Below, one piece after another: positions 42,654 through 50,580 of a stretch of DNA of 64,000 bases. The position numbers were made by a program, and so were the translations under genes. Origin of the DNA: Fidelibacterota bacterium UBA7301 (GTDB lineage: Bacteria; Fidelibacterota; Marinisomatia; Marinisomatales; TCS55). The stretch's first letter is position 1. Each line of letters starts with the position of its first letter. A model generated the notes under the pieces. That model ran no database searches. It worked only from the letters and a program-made list of their open reading frames with translations, and was not told the origin of the DNA. The stretch spans positions 7,334 through 71,333 of the forward strand of contig DKQT01000036.1 of NCBI GenBank assembly GCA_002471845.1, written 5' to 3'.

Positions 42654-42714
42654 TGTCATTGCGAATCCCGATCCTTGAGCTAGTCCCTGCCCGCTCGGCA
42701 GACGGGCGATGACA
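42654..42714. repeat. MITE-like repeat with TGTCAT/ATGACA ends (61 bp), carrying a GC palindrome
   Basis: Begins TGTCATTGCGAA (42654) and ends GGGCGATGACA (42714). The ends are the same TGTCAT/ATGACA as the element at 37696. Inside lies a GCCCG/CGGGC hairpin (CCTGCCCGCTCGGCAGACGGGC, split 42683-42706), similar to the CCTGCCGGCAGG palindrome at 2715. It begins two bases after the sucD stop. Confidence 0.6.
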
Positions 42715-42737
42715 ATAATTCAATTTGGAGTATTAAA

Positions 42738-43163
42738 ATGGGTAACAGAACATTTGCTATGATTAAACCGGATGCGATCCGTAACGGCCACTTGGGCAAG
42801 ATATTCGATCGAGTCATCAGCGCCGGGTTTAAGGTATTGGGTGCGAAATTGATCCGCATGACCAAAGCACAGGCAGAAGGTTTCTACGCCATTCATCGTG
42901 AACGACCCTTTTTTGAAGATTTGACTACCTTCATGTCCTCGGGCCAAACCATGGTACTTGCTTTAGAAAAAGAAAATGCCGTGGCAGCATGGCGCGAAAC
43001 CATCGGCGCCACCAATCCTGCTGAAGCGGCGGAAGGATCAATCCGGAAAGACTTTGCCACTTCATTAGGTGAGAATGCCGTTCACGGCGCAGACAGTGAT
43101 GAAAATGCCCTTATTGAGATCGGTTTCTTTTTCACGGAAAGTGATTTAATTAGCAATCAGTAA
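42738..43163 (+). CDS. ndk: Nucleoside diphosphate kinase
   Basis: A 141-residue kinase that balances nucleoside triphosphates by a phospho-histidine ping-pong mechanism. The opening RTFAMIKPDAIRNGHLGKI and the active-site motif AVHGADSDENALIEI (His about residue 115) are intact. It follows the succinyl-CoA synthetase genes, where it can convert GTP or ATP made there, with the 61-bp repeat between. The length is normal. Confidence 0.96.
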   Translation: MGNRTFAMIKPDAIRNGHLGKIFDRVISAGFKVLGAKLIRMTKAQAEGFYAIHRERPFFEDLTTFMSSGQTMVLALEKENAVAAWRETIGATNPAEAAEGSIRKDFATSLGENAVHGADSDENALIEIGFFFTESDLISNQ

Positions 43164-43228
43164 CAGTTGCATTTCTCCCTTCCACCCCTTCAAATTCCGT
43201 GACGGGAATTCACACCTCTATTGAAAGA

Positions 43229-44071
43229 ATGGAAAGAAAAAAATATATATTTATCCTGCTGGCACTTTTAGTTTTAGCAGGATGTCAAAAAGATAACCCA
43301 ACTGCCATAGTTGGAGACCATGTGACTGTTTCCGCGGACGTTCCTGAAGAGAGCCAGGATCTTGATTTCATTTGGGAACTCACCAGTATTCCCGATAACA
43401 GTGCCCTGGATAATTCTCAGATAACCACCGGTGAATCAAATGCATCGGTTGTATTTATACCAGATGTACCCGGTACTTACAACCTCGATGTATCCGTTTT
43501 TCAGTATAATGATGAAATCAGCACCCAATCTTTTACCTTTGATGTAACGGCGGAAGAAATTGTCGCAGAAGCTGAAGATGTTGTTTCAGGGGAAGAAAAT
43601 GAAGAAGTCGAAGATGCAGTTTCTGAATTGATAGCTGAAAGTGATGAACAAAAATGGTATGAATCTGAATCAGTTGCTGAGGTAGTTGAAGCAGCGGAAC
43701 AGGAGATTAAACCTGATCCACAGGAAGAGGTGCCAAAAGAAATTGAAAAACCGCCTCCGCCGCTCAAACCAAAAAAGAAAAAAGCCAAACCTTCCCGCGG
43801 AGCTTCCATCCCATTTGACAAAGAAAGATTTACAATTCAAGTCGCATCCAAAAAAGTACTGGAAGATGCAAAAAAGGTGGCTGCCACTTTAATTGATTCC
43901 GGATATGATGCATATATCCAAAAAGCGGTTTTTAAAGAATCCAATGAAGTGTGGTATCGCGTAAGAGTAGGCAGTTACGACAAACGTGAGACAGCTATAG
44001 CCGTTGCTGAATCATTGCCCAGCACACGGCAGGAAAAAGCATGGGTAGATCACGTTCGGTATGAATATTAA
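43229..44071 (+). CDS. Lipoprotein with PKD-like and SPOR domains
   Basis: A 280-residue lipoprotein. With the ATG at 43229, the lipobox LVLAGC puts the lipidated Cys at residue 19; a GTG at 43199 would lengthen the protein by 10. Residues ~30-110 resemble a PKD/Ig-like beta domain (VTVSADVPEESQDLDFIWEL). An acidic low-complexity linker follows (about 115-170), then a proline-rich stretch (EIEKPPPPLKPKKKK). A SPOR domain fills the C-terminus (RFTIQVASKKVLEDAKKVA). It is probably an outer- or inner-membrane murein-binding lipoprotein. Confidence 0.8.
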   Translation: MERKKYIFILLALLVLAGCQKDNPTAIVGDHVTVSADVPEESQDLDFIWELTSIPDNSALDNSQITTGESNASVVFIPDVPGTYNLDVSVFQYNDEISTQSFTFDVTAEEIVAEAEDVVSGEENEEVEDAVSELIAESDEQKWYESESVAEVVEAAEQEIKPDPQEEVPKEIEKPPPPLKPKKKKAKPSRGASIPFDKERFTIQVASKKVLEDAKKVAATLIDSGYDAYIQKAVFKESNEVWYRVRVGSYDKRETAIAVAESLPSTRQEKAWVDHVRYEY

Positions 44072-44104
44072 TCCCAAAAAACATAACTAATATCAGGAAG
44101 CATT

Positions 44105-45364
44105 ATGGAACCAATAAATCTGCATTTTGATGTACGGGATATTTTCCGTGCGCCCCGTCTTGCACTCAGCGGAAAGAAAATCTGGATTTTCTTATTCGCC
44201 AATATAATCGGGTATGGAGCCTATTTCATTCTTAATTACTTCGCCTTCGCACTTGCCGGTATTTCGTTCGGAGATACTTGGGGATCTCAAGGACTTTACC
44301 CATGCTTATATGGTACAGAGGCGCTATGGTATTCATGGGTTTTGTTTTGGGGTGGTATTTTAGTTTGGTTTTTTGCAATCTATTTGGCCTGCACAGCCGT
44401 AGCAAGAGTCACGTACAAACAATTGAAAGGGGATGAATTTTATTCATCCAGTGATGCCTGCAAATATGTAAGGAAGCATTGGCATCCAGTGATTTTCACC
44501 TCCGTATCCATGGCTCTTATACTCATCTTTTTTATTGGAATGGCAGCCATTTTTGCTTTATTCGGAAAAATTCCATATATAGGTGAGTTTTTATTCGCCC
44601 TACCCTATTTGATTTATTTCTTTGGCGCTGTATTCACAGTATATACGGCAGTTGTATTTATAGTATCATTTGTGTACACACCGGCAATTGTGGGAACAAT
44701 CGAAGAAGATACCATGGGTGCTGTATTTAACAGTTATTCTATATCTTGGGGCCAACCATGGCGGGTGATTTTTTACCACCTGGTCTTGCTTCCCTTGGCC
44801 GCTTTTTCTGTTGCTGTTTTCAAATTGGCGATGTTTTATGGTATCAAACTCATCAATATGGTATTCGGACACGAAATGCTTATGGGTCAAAAATTATCTA
44901 ATATTGTTGGTTCGGCCGCACATACCGTTTGGCCACAGGATTTAATTAATTCAATTGTTGCCAGATGCACAACATCCGATTCTTGTTGCGGTGGATGCTC
45001 AATTGGCAGTAACGCATTAAATGATTTCTATGCCTGTTTTATCCCAGCCAACCCAACCAGTTTATCGGGAACAGAATGTGTTGCTGCATTTATCGTGGGG
45101 ATATTTTTATTCCTGATTACCTTGTCCTTTTTCTCCTATTTTTGTTCAATCCTTTCAGTTGGTGAAACAATCATGTTTACCATTTTCCGAAAAAAATCAG
45201 ACGATGACAATATCCTTGAGCGGAAAGATGAAGAAGAACTGGAAGACGAAGAAGAGGATGAAGATGATGAAGAATTCAACCTTGATGAAGATGATTCAGT
45301 TTCATCGGATGATGACGAATCCGAAACTTCTGATTCAGAGAACGCGGAATCAGAAGAAGACTAA
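44105..45364 (+). CDS. Polytopic membrane protein with cysteine-rich loop and acidic tail, unknown
   Basis: A 419-residue protein not in any family I recognise. About six to seven hydrophobic segments are visible (about 28-47, 75-100, 125-150, 160-195, 220-245, 330-355). An exoplasmic-type loop near 300 holds clustered cysteines (ARCTTSDSCCGGCSIG, with more Cys in FYACF and TECVA). The last ~60 residues are nearly all Asp/Glu/Ser (from ERKDEEELEDEEEDEDDEEF onward), encoded in 45220-45361. It lies between a SPOR lipoprotein and yceD. The lengths of the loops and the acidic tail are the oddities. Confidence 0.65.
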   Translation: MEPINLHFDVRDIFRAPRLALSGKKIWIFLFANIIGYGAYFILNYFAFALAGISFGDTWGSQGLYPCLYGTEALWYSWVLFWGGILVWFFAIYLACTAVARVTYKQLKGDEFYSSSDACKYVRKHWHPVIFTSVSMALILIFFIGMAAIFALFGKIPYIGEFLFALPYLIYFFGAVFTVYTAVVFIVSFVYTPAIVGTIEEDTMGAVFNSYSISWGQPWRVIFYHLVLLPLAAFSVAVFKLAMFYGIKLINMVFGHEMLMGQKLSNIVGSAAHTVWPQDLINSIVARCTTSDSCCGGCSIGSNALNDFYACFIPANPTSLSGTECVAAFIVGIFLFLITLSFFSYFCSILSVGETIMFTIFRKKSDDDNILERKDEEELEDEEEDEDDEEFNLDEDDSVSSDDDESETSDSENAESEED

Positions 45365-45445
45365 TTTAGTCTGAAATTTCGGAAGATTGATTTGTGAATT
45401 TGCCTTGGTAAGAGGTAAAAACAAGCAGTAAATTTCTTGGCTCAA

Positions 45446-45943
45446 ATGAAGCTGTTTAGGTCGGATTTAGAACAACATTTATCCAACCAGCTTTTTGAAA
45501 TCTCAGCAGACACTTTGTACCTGGATGATTTTCAAGTTGCCGGTGGTCAATTGACGTGCACCCTTTCTGTAGACCCTGCTCCCCATGGATATCACATTTA
45601 TGGAACTCTAACAATAAGGGTCTACGAAACTTGCGACCGTTGTTTGACTAAATTTGAAGAAAAGCATGAACCCCTGTTGGATATAATTCTTACTGAAAAC
45701 GAAGAATTGCTCCATGATCATAATGTTGATGTCATGCGATTTGAGGCGTCTGATGAGTTTATTGATTTAAGTCCAGTAATCCATGATCTTATTCTTTTGG
45801 AAGAACCGCAAAAAAGATTATGCGTTAAAGCATGCATGGGCTTATGTCCCAGTTGCGGAATCAACTTGAACAAAGCTAATTGTTCTTGCAGCACGTCAGA
45901 AAATGATTCCCGTTGGGATGCACTAAAAGATTTGAAAAATTAA
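45446..45943 (+). CDS. YceD/DUF177 family protein
   Basis: A 165-residue protein of the DUF177 family that is linked to 23S rRNA accumulation and almost always sits before rpmF. Conserved elements are YETCDRCLTKFEEKHEP and the C-terminal zinc-type cluster CMGLCPSCGINLNKANCSC. The ATG at 45446 is chosen; a TTG at 45437 would add three residues. rpmF follows 16 bases downstream in the usual yceD-rpmF-plsX-fab order. Confidence 0.85.
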   Translation: MKLFRSDLEQHLSNQLFEISADTLYLDDFQVAGGQLTCTLSVDPAPHGYHIYGTLTIRVYETCDRCLTKFEEKHEPLLDIILTENEELLHDHNVDVMRFEASDEFIDLSPVIHDLILLEEPQKRLCVKACMGLCPSCGINLNKANCSCSTSENDSRWDALKDLKN

Positions 45944-45959
45944 AATTTTTGGAGTAATC

Positions 45960-46139
45960 ATGGCATTACCTAAAAGAAGACAATCAAAAGCACGCAGCAG
46001 GAAACGCCGAACCCATTATAAGACGGCGGCCGTAACTACCGCTAACTGTCCCCAATGCAGCCAACCGAAAATGCCCCATCGGGCATGCCCAAATTGCGGC
46101 TATTATCGTGGACGTCCGGTCCTCTCTACCTCTGAGTAA
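45960..46139 (+). CDS. rpmF: 50S ribosomal protein L32
   Basis: A 59-residue ribosomal protein: MALPKRRQSKARSRKRRTHY, then a zinc finger with Cys30-x2-Cys33 and Cys43-x2-Cys46 (NCPQCSQPK, RACPNCGYY), ending GRPVLSTSE. A ribosome site is visible in TTGGAG, 8 bases before the ATG. It lies between yceD and plsX, its usual place in bacteria. Confidence 0.95.
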   Translation: MALPKRRQSKARSRKRRTHYKTAAVTTANCPQCSQPKMPHRACPNCGYYRGRPVLSTSE

Positions 46140-46154
46140 TTCCACCCGATTAAA

Positions 46155-46439
46155 ATGAAAATTGCTTTGGATGCCATGGGGGGAGACTTGGCCCCTCAGG
46201 CTACTGTCCAGGGCGCTTTGGTTGAACCCACTTTAGAAGAGGTTCGTTCCCAATATGACTACGAAGAACATGGCGGCTCTCCCCTCTTAGGAGTGAATGG
46301 TATATCCATTATCAGCCACGGCAATTCTACGCCCAAGGCTATCATGAATTCTATTTTTGTGGCGCAGGAGTCGGTCAAACAGAATTTAATCCGGGATATT
46401 TCCAAAGGAATTAATGATCATTTAGGAGCCCTCAGTTGA
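46155..46439 (+). pseudogene. plsX: plsX with large in-frame internal deletion
   Basis: PlsX (phosphate acyltransferase) is normally about 330 residues. Here a 94-residue frame joins the PlsX N-terminus (MKIALDAMGGDLAPQATVQG, residues 1-20) directly to its C-terminus (TLEEVRSQYDYEEHGGSPLL and GISIISHGNSTPKAIMNSIF). About 235 central residues, which make up most of the active domain, are missing without frameshift. The junction is near GAL-VEPTLEEV. Position between rpmF and fabH confirms identity. Either the gene is a remnant, or the sequence was collapsed in assembly; a functional acyltransferase from this frame is unlikely. fabH starts inside its stop. Confidence 0.85.
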
Positions 46440-47422
46440 AAGCTAAAATTACAGCAACTGCGCGCTATTTACCTGAACGGGTTCTCACCAATTTTGACCT
46501 GGAAAAAATGGTTGAAACCACGGATGAATGGATTCGTACCCGAACAGGTATCGAGACCAGACATTTAGTTGGCGAGGGTGAAGCTACGTCGGATATGGGC
46601 GCAAATATCGGAATTCAGTTATTAGAAAAGTCAGGGAAATTACCGGAAGAAATTGACTTAATCCTGGTGGCAACCAGTACCCCTGATTTTCCTGTCGTTT
46701 CAACCGCCGCATTGGTCCAAGATAAAATCGGCGCCAAAAATGCCTGGGGATTTGATATTGTGGCAGCCTGTACAGGATTTGTTTATGCCATGGAAACAGG
46801 CGCTAAAATGGTTGAATCCGGACGATATAAAAATGTAATTGTCATCGGTGCGGATACCATGAGTTCAATCATTAATTATACTGATCGCAATACCTGTGTA
46901 ATATTTGGTGATGGGGGCGGCGGTGTTCTATTAGAGCCGTCTGAGGACGATATTGGTGTAATTGATTCAATTCTCTGCACGGATGGTAGCGGAAGCGAAT
47001 ATTTAACCGTTCCTGCTGGTGGAAGCCTGCATCCTGCTTCAAAGGATACAGTTGAAAAAAAAATGCATTATATTTATCAAGATGGAAAAACAGTTTACAA
47101 ATTCGCTGTAAAAAATATGTCCGAGGTAAGTAAACAAATATTAGATAAAAATGGCTTTTCCGGTGATGACATTAAATTATTCATCCCCCACCAAGCGAAT
47201 CGGCGTATCATTGATGCTGCAGCCAAACGGTGCGGACTCAGTGATGATAAAGTTTTGGTTAATATCAATAAATACGGGAATACCACGGCAGGGACAATCC
47301 CCATCGCCTTGGATGAGGCTGTTGAAACAAACCGCTTAGACCATGGTGATTTATTGTTATTAGCTGCATTCGGAGGCGGATTTACCTGGGGCAGCATGTT
47401 GATTCGCTGGGGGAATGTCTAA
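46436..47422 (+). CDS. fabH: 3-oxoacyl-ACP synthase III
   Basis: A 328-residue enzyme that condenses acetyl-CoA with malonyl-ACP to start fatty acid synthesis. The catalytic Cys lies in IVAACTGFVYAME (about 113), His in FIPHQANRRIIDA (about 249) and Asn in NINKYGNTTAGTIP (about 279). It starts at TTG overlapping the plsX stop by four bases. fabD begins on its last base. Confidence 0.96.
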   Translation: MKAKITATARYLPERVLTNFDLEKMVETTDEWIRTRTGIETRHLVGEGEATSDMGANIGIQLLEKSGKLPEEIDLILVATSTPDFPVVSTAALVQDKIGAKNAWGFDIVAACTGFVYAMETGAKMVESGRYKNVIVIGADTMSSIINYTDRNTCVIFGDGGGGVLLEPSEDDIGVIDSILCTDGSGSEYLTVPAGGSLHPASKDTVEKKMHYIYQDGKTVYKFAVKNMSEVSKQILDKNGFSGDDIKLFIPHQANRRIIDAAAKRCGLSDDKVLVNINKYGNTTAGTIPIALDEAVETNRLDHGDLLLLAAFGGGFTWGSMLIRWGNV

Positions 47423-48342
47423 TGGCTTTAGCATTTTTATGCCCGGGGCAGGCATCCCAAAAAGTGGGCATGGGTCTTGATTTATACCGCAATACTCAAT
47501 TAGGGAAAAAATATTTCAATCGTGCGAATGACATTATGGGGATCGATATCCAGGATATTATTTTCAATGGACCTGAAGATACGCTTAAACAAACCCAATA
47601 CACTCAACCGGCCATTTATATTGTCAGTGTAATCATTGGTGAATTGTTGAAACAAAAAGGTGTAAAACCAACATGCGCGGCAGGCCACAGTTTGGGGGAA
47701 TATTCTGCCTTGGCCCTGGCAAATGCTTTTGATTTTGAATCCGGGTTGGAACTGGTAAAGGTTCGTGCTGAGGGGATGCAACATGCCGGCAATCAAAACC
47801 CCGGCACTATGGCTGCTGTTATTGGATTGGATGATGAAAAAGTGAATGCACTTTGCGGTCAATTTTCAGAGGGTATAGTTGTTGCAGCCAATTTCAATGC
47901 TAAGGGACAGGTCGTTATTTCCGGTGAAATTGAAGCGGTACATGCCGTAATGTCCCAAATGAAAGAGGCCGGAGCAATAAAAGTGGTTGAACTCAATGTA
48001 AGCGGCGCCTTTCATTCTCCCCTGATGACCCCGGCAAAAGAAGTGCTTTCAGAAAAACTTCTATCCATTGAAATTCAGGATAGTGAAATTCCTGTTTATG
48101 CTAATGTATCAGCATTACCAGTTTCTAACTCGGATGAAATTCGCCAAACACTTATTGATCAGTTGGAAAATCCGGTTCGCTGGCATGAATCCGTTTCCGG
48201 CTTGGTGAATGACGGCATAACAACCGCTGTTGAAGTCGGTCCCGGACGCGTCCTACAAGGACTGTCCCGAAGAATTGATCGTTCATTGAATATGAATGGT
48301 GTAGAATCACTTGAACAAATAGTAAATTTCAACCATGTTTAA
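47422..48342 (+). CDS. fabD: Malonyl-CoA:ACP transacylase
   Basis: A 306-residue enzyme that moves malonyl groups from CoA to ACP. It has the opening ALAFLCPGQASQKVGMGLDL, the active-site GHSLG motif in AAGHSLGEYSALAL (about residue 90), and the conserved VSGAFHSPLMTPAKE segment with the catalytic His. The length is normal. It overlaps fabH by one base and fabG by eight. Confidence 0.96.
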   Translation: MALAFLCPGQASQKVGMGLDLYRNTQLGKKYFNRANDIMGIDIQDIIFNGPEDTLKQTQYTQPAIYIVSVIIGELLKQKGVKPTCAAGHSLGEYSALALANAFDFESGLELVKVRAEGMQHAGNQNPGTMAAVIGLDDEKVNALCGQFSEGIVVAANFNAKGQVVISGEIEAVHAVMSQMKEAGAIKVVELNVSGAFHSPLMTPAKEVLSEKLLSIEIQDSEIPVYANVSALPVSNSDEIRQTLIDQLENPVRWHESVSGLVNDGITTAVEVGPGRVLQGLSRRIDRSLNMNGVESLEQIVNFNHV

Positions 48343-49081
48343 TCTATCAGAAAAAGTTGCTGTAGTTACTGGTGCTTCCCGTGGGATTGGCAAAGCAATG
48401 GCCGAAACCTATGCCCGGTCTGGTGCCCACGTAGTCTGTGTAAGCCGAAGTGAAGATGCTCTTCAATCCGTTGCAGACGCTATTAATTCTGATCGCGGCT
48501 CTGCATCCGTTTATGTTTGCGATGTTTCGGATCTCGGTGCTTTTCAGGATTTAATTAAAAATACAGCTGATACCTATGGTTCGGTTGATATTTTAGTAAA
48601 CAATGCCGGCGTAACAAGAGATACATTAATAATGCGAATGTCTGAGGATGACTGGAATACGGTCATCAATATCAATTTAAAAGGTGCATTTAACGGTATT
48701 AAAGCTGTTACTCGTGTGATGATGAAACAGCGGTCTGGGCGAATTATCAATATTTCGTCTGTATCAGGACTGATGGGTAATCCGGGACAGGCAAATTATT
48801 CTGCATCCAAAGCGGGTGTAATCGGATTATCCAAGGCAACTGCCAAAGAATTAGCATCCCGTGGAATAACAGTGAATTGTATTGCACCGGGATATATCGC
48901 AACAGACATGACTAATAAAATGACAGATCAGGCAAAAGATTCAATAATTTCACAAATTCCATTAGGACGGATGGGAAGTCCTGAGGATATTGCCGCCGCG
49001 GCTCTATTTCTGGCTTCAAATGAAGCTGGATACATTACCGGTCAAACCTTTACGGTTGACGGCGGTATGGTCATGATTTAA
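48335..49081 (+). CDS. fabG: 3-oxoacyl-ACP reductase
   Basis: A 248-residue short-chain dehydrogenase that reduces 3-oxoacyl-ACP with NADPH. Cofactor binding is shown by VVTGASRGIGKAMAETYA (about 9-26), and the catalytic Ser-Tyr-Lys triad by NISSVSGLMGNPGQANYSAS and SKAG (Tyr about 153, Lys about 157). IVNNAG appears as LVNNAGVTRD. It starts within the fabD stop and is followed 14 bases later by acpP. Confidence 0.96.
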   Translation: MFNLSEKVAVVTGASRGIGKAMAETYARSGAHVVCVSRSEDALQSVADAINSDRGSASVYVCDVSDLGAFQDLIKNTADTYGSVDILVNNAGVTRDTLIMRMSEDDWNTVININLKGAFNGIKAVTRVMMKQRSGRIINISSVSGLMGNPGQANYSASKAGVIGLSKATAKELASRGITVNCIAPGYIATDMTNKMTDQAKDSIISQIPLGRMGSPEDIAAAALFLASNEAGYITGQTFTVDGGMVMI

Positions 49082-49095
49082 CTAAGGAGACTAAT

Positions 49096-49326
49096 ATGTC
49101 TACATTCGATAAAGTAAAGGAAGTCGTTATCGACAAACTGGGTGTTGAAGAAGATCAAATCGTATCCGGTGCATCTTTCGTAGATGATCTCGGTGCGGAT
49201 TCTTTAGACACCGTGGAACTGATTATGCAGCTCGAAGAGGAATTCGGTATTGAAATTCCTGATGAAGAAGCAGAAACAATCACTACGGTTCAAGCTGCTG
49301 TTGATTACATAGAAGCCAACCAATAA
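49096..49326 (+). CDS. acpP: Acyl carrier protein
   Basis: A 76-residue acidic carrier. The phosphopantetheine serine lies in DDLGADSLDTVELIMQL (about residue 36), followed by EEEFGIEIPDEEAE. A strong ribosome site AAGGAG (49084-49089) stands 7 bases before the ATG, fitting the high expression of ACP. fabF follows 6 bases after its stop. Confidence 0.98.
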   Translation: MSTFDKVKEVVIDKLGVEEDQIVSGASFVDDLGADSLDTVELIMQLEEEFGIEIPDEEAETITTVQAAVDYIEANQ

Positions 49327-49332
49327 AACCAA

Positions 49333-50577
49333 ATGAATAAACGTCGTGTAGTTGTCACCGGATTGGGTGTACTGGCGCCAAATGGAAATTCAGTTTCCGA
49401 ATATTTGAATGCTTTAGTCGCTGGGAAAAGCGGCATTGGACCCATAACGTATTTCGATACGGAAAACCTGAGTGTAAAGATCGCCGGTGAACTTTCAGAT
49501 TTCAATCCGGAAGATCACTTCGACCGGAAAGAGGTTCGCAAACTGGATCCTTTCACCACTTATGCCCTGATCACAGCGCGGGAAGCCATTTCTCAATCCA
49601 GATTGGGCCAAAACGGCGTTGACATGGAACGGGTTGGCGTTATACTTGGAACGGGCGTTGGGGGAATTCAAACTCTCGAAGATCAGCATGGCGTTTTTTC
49701 GTCACGGGGTCAACGACGTGTTTCCCCTTACTTCGTTCCCAAAATGATTGCCAACATTGTGGCCGGACAGGTTGCCATCGAGCATGGATTTCGGGGGCCG
49801 AACCATATTGTCATTTCAGCCTGTGCTTCAGGCACGGATGGAATTGGTACGGCGGCGAGAACCATCCAATATGGCGATGCGGATGTGGTAGTTACAGGTG
49901 GAACAGAAGCCAGTATTACAGGCCTTTGCATTGCCGGTTTTGCCAACATTAAGGCTCTTTCCACCCGCAATGATGACCCCACTGCAGCCAGTCGTCCTTT
50001 TGATTTAGACCGTGACGGTTTTGTTTTAGGAGAAGGCTCAGCTTGTATTATTCTGGAAGAAGCGGAACATGCCAAATCCCGTGGAGCTACCATACTGGCT
50101 GAATTGGCCGGCTACGGTGCCACGGATGATGCTTACCATATCACCCAGCCTGCCGAAGGCGGCGAGGGGGCCATCCGTGCCATGCAGAATGCATTAAAAG
50201 ATGCCCATCTGAACATTGAAGATGTGGATTATATAAACGCCCACGGCACTTCCACACCTTTCAATGATAAAACTGAATCAGCTGCTATCCAGTCATTGTT
50301 TGGCAAACATGCACAAAAATTAAAAGTGAGTTCAACCAAATCCATGACGGGGCACTCTCTGGGCGCCAGCGGAGCCCTAGAGGCAGCGGCCTGTGTACTA
50401 GCTATTCAGCATAATATGCTTCCACCTACCATTAATTACACTACTCCTGACCCGGAGTGCACCTTGGATTATGTGCCAAACATTGCCCAAAAAACTGATG
50501 TCAATGTAACCATGTCTAATTCATTTGGATTTGGCGGCCATAACGGTGTCCTTGTTATTAAACGGTGGAACGAATAA
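49333..50577 (+). CDS. fabF: 3-oxoacyl-ACP synthase II
   Basis: A 414-residue elongating condensing enzyme. The catalytic Cys lies in VISACASGTDGIGTAARTI (about 163), and the two His in NAHGTSTPFNDKTES and STKSMTGHSLGASGALEAA (about 303 and 340). The opening VVVTGLGVLAPNGNSVSEYL is standard. rnc follows 3 bases after its stop. Confidence 0.97.
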   Translation: MNKRRVVVTGLGVLAPNGNSVSEYLNALVAGKSGIGPITYFDTENLSVKIAGELSDFNPEDHFDRKEVRKLDPFTTYALITAREAISQSRLGQNGVDMERVGVILGTGVGGIQTLEDQHGVFSSRGQRRVSPYFVPKMIANIVAGQVAIEHGFRGPNHIVISACASGTDGIGTAARTIQYGDADVVVTGGTEASITGLCIAGFANIKALSTRNDDPTAASRPFDLDRDGFVLGEGSACIILEEAEHAKSRGATILAELAGYGATDDAYHITQPAEGGEGAIRAMQNALKDAHLNIEDVDYINAHGTSTPFNDKTESAAIQSLFGKHAQKLKVSSTKSMTGHSLGASGALEAAACVLAIQHNMLPPTINYTTPDPECTLDYVPNIAQKTDVNVTMSNSFGFGGHNGVLVIKRWNE

Positions 50578-50580
50578 CGC

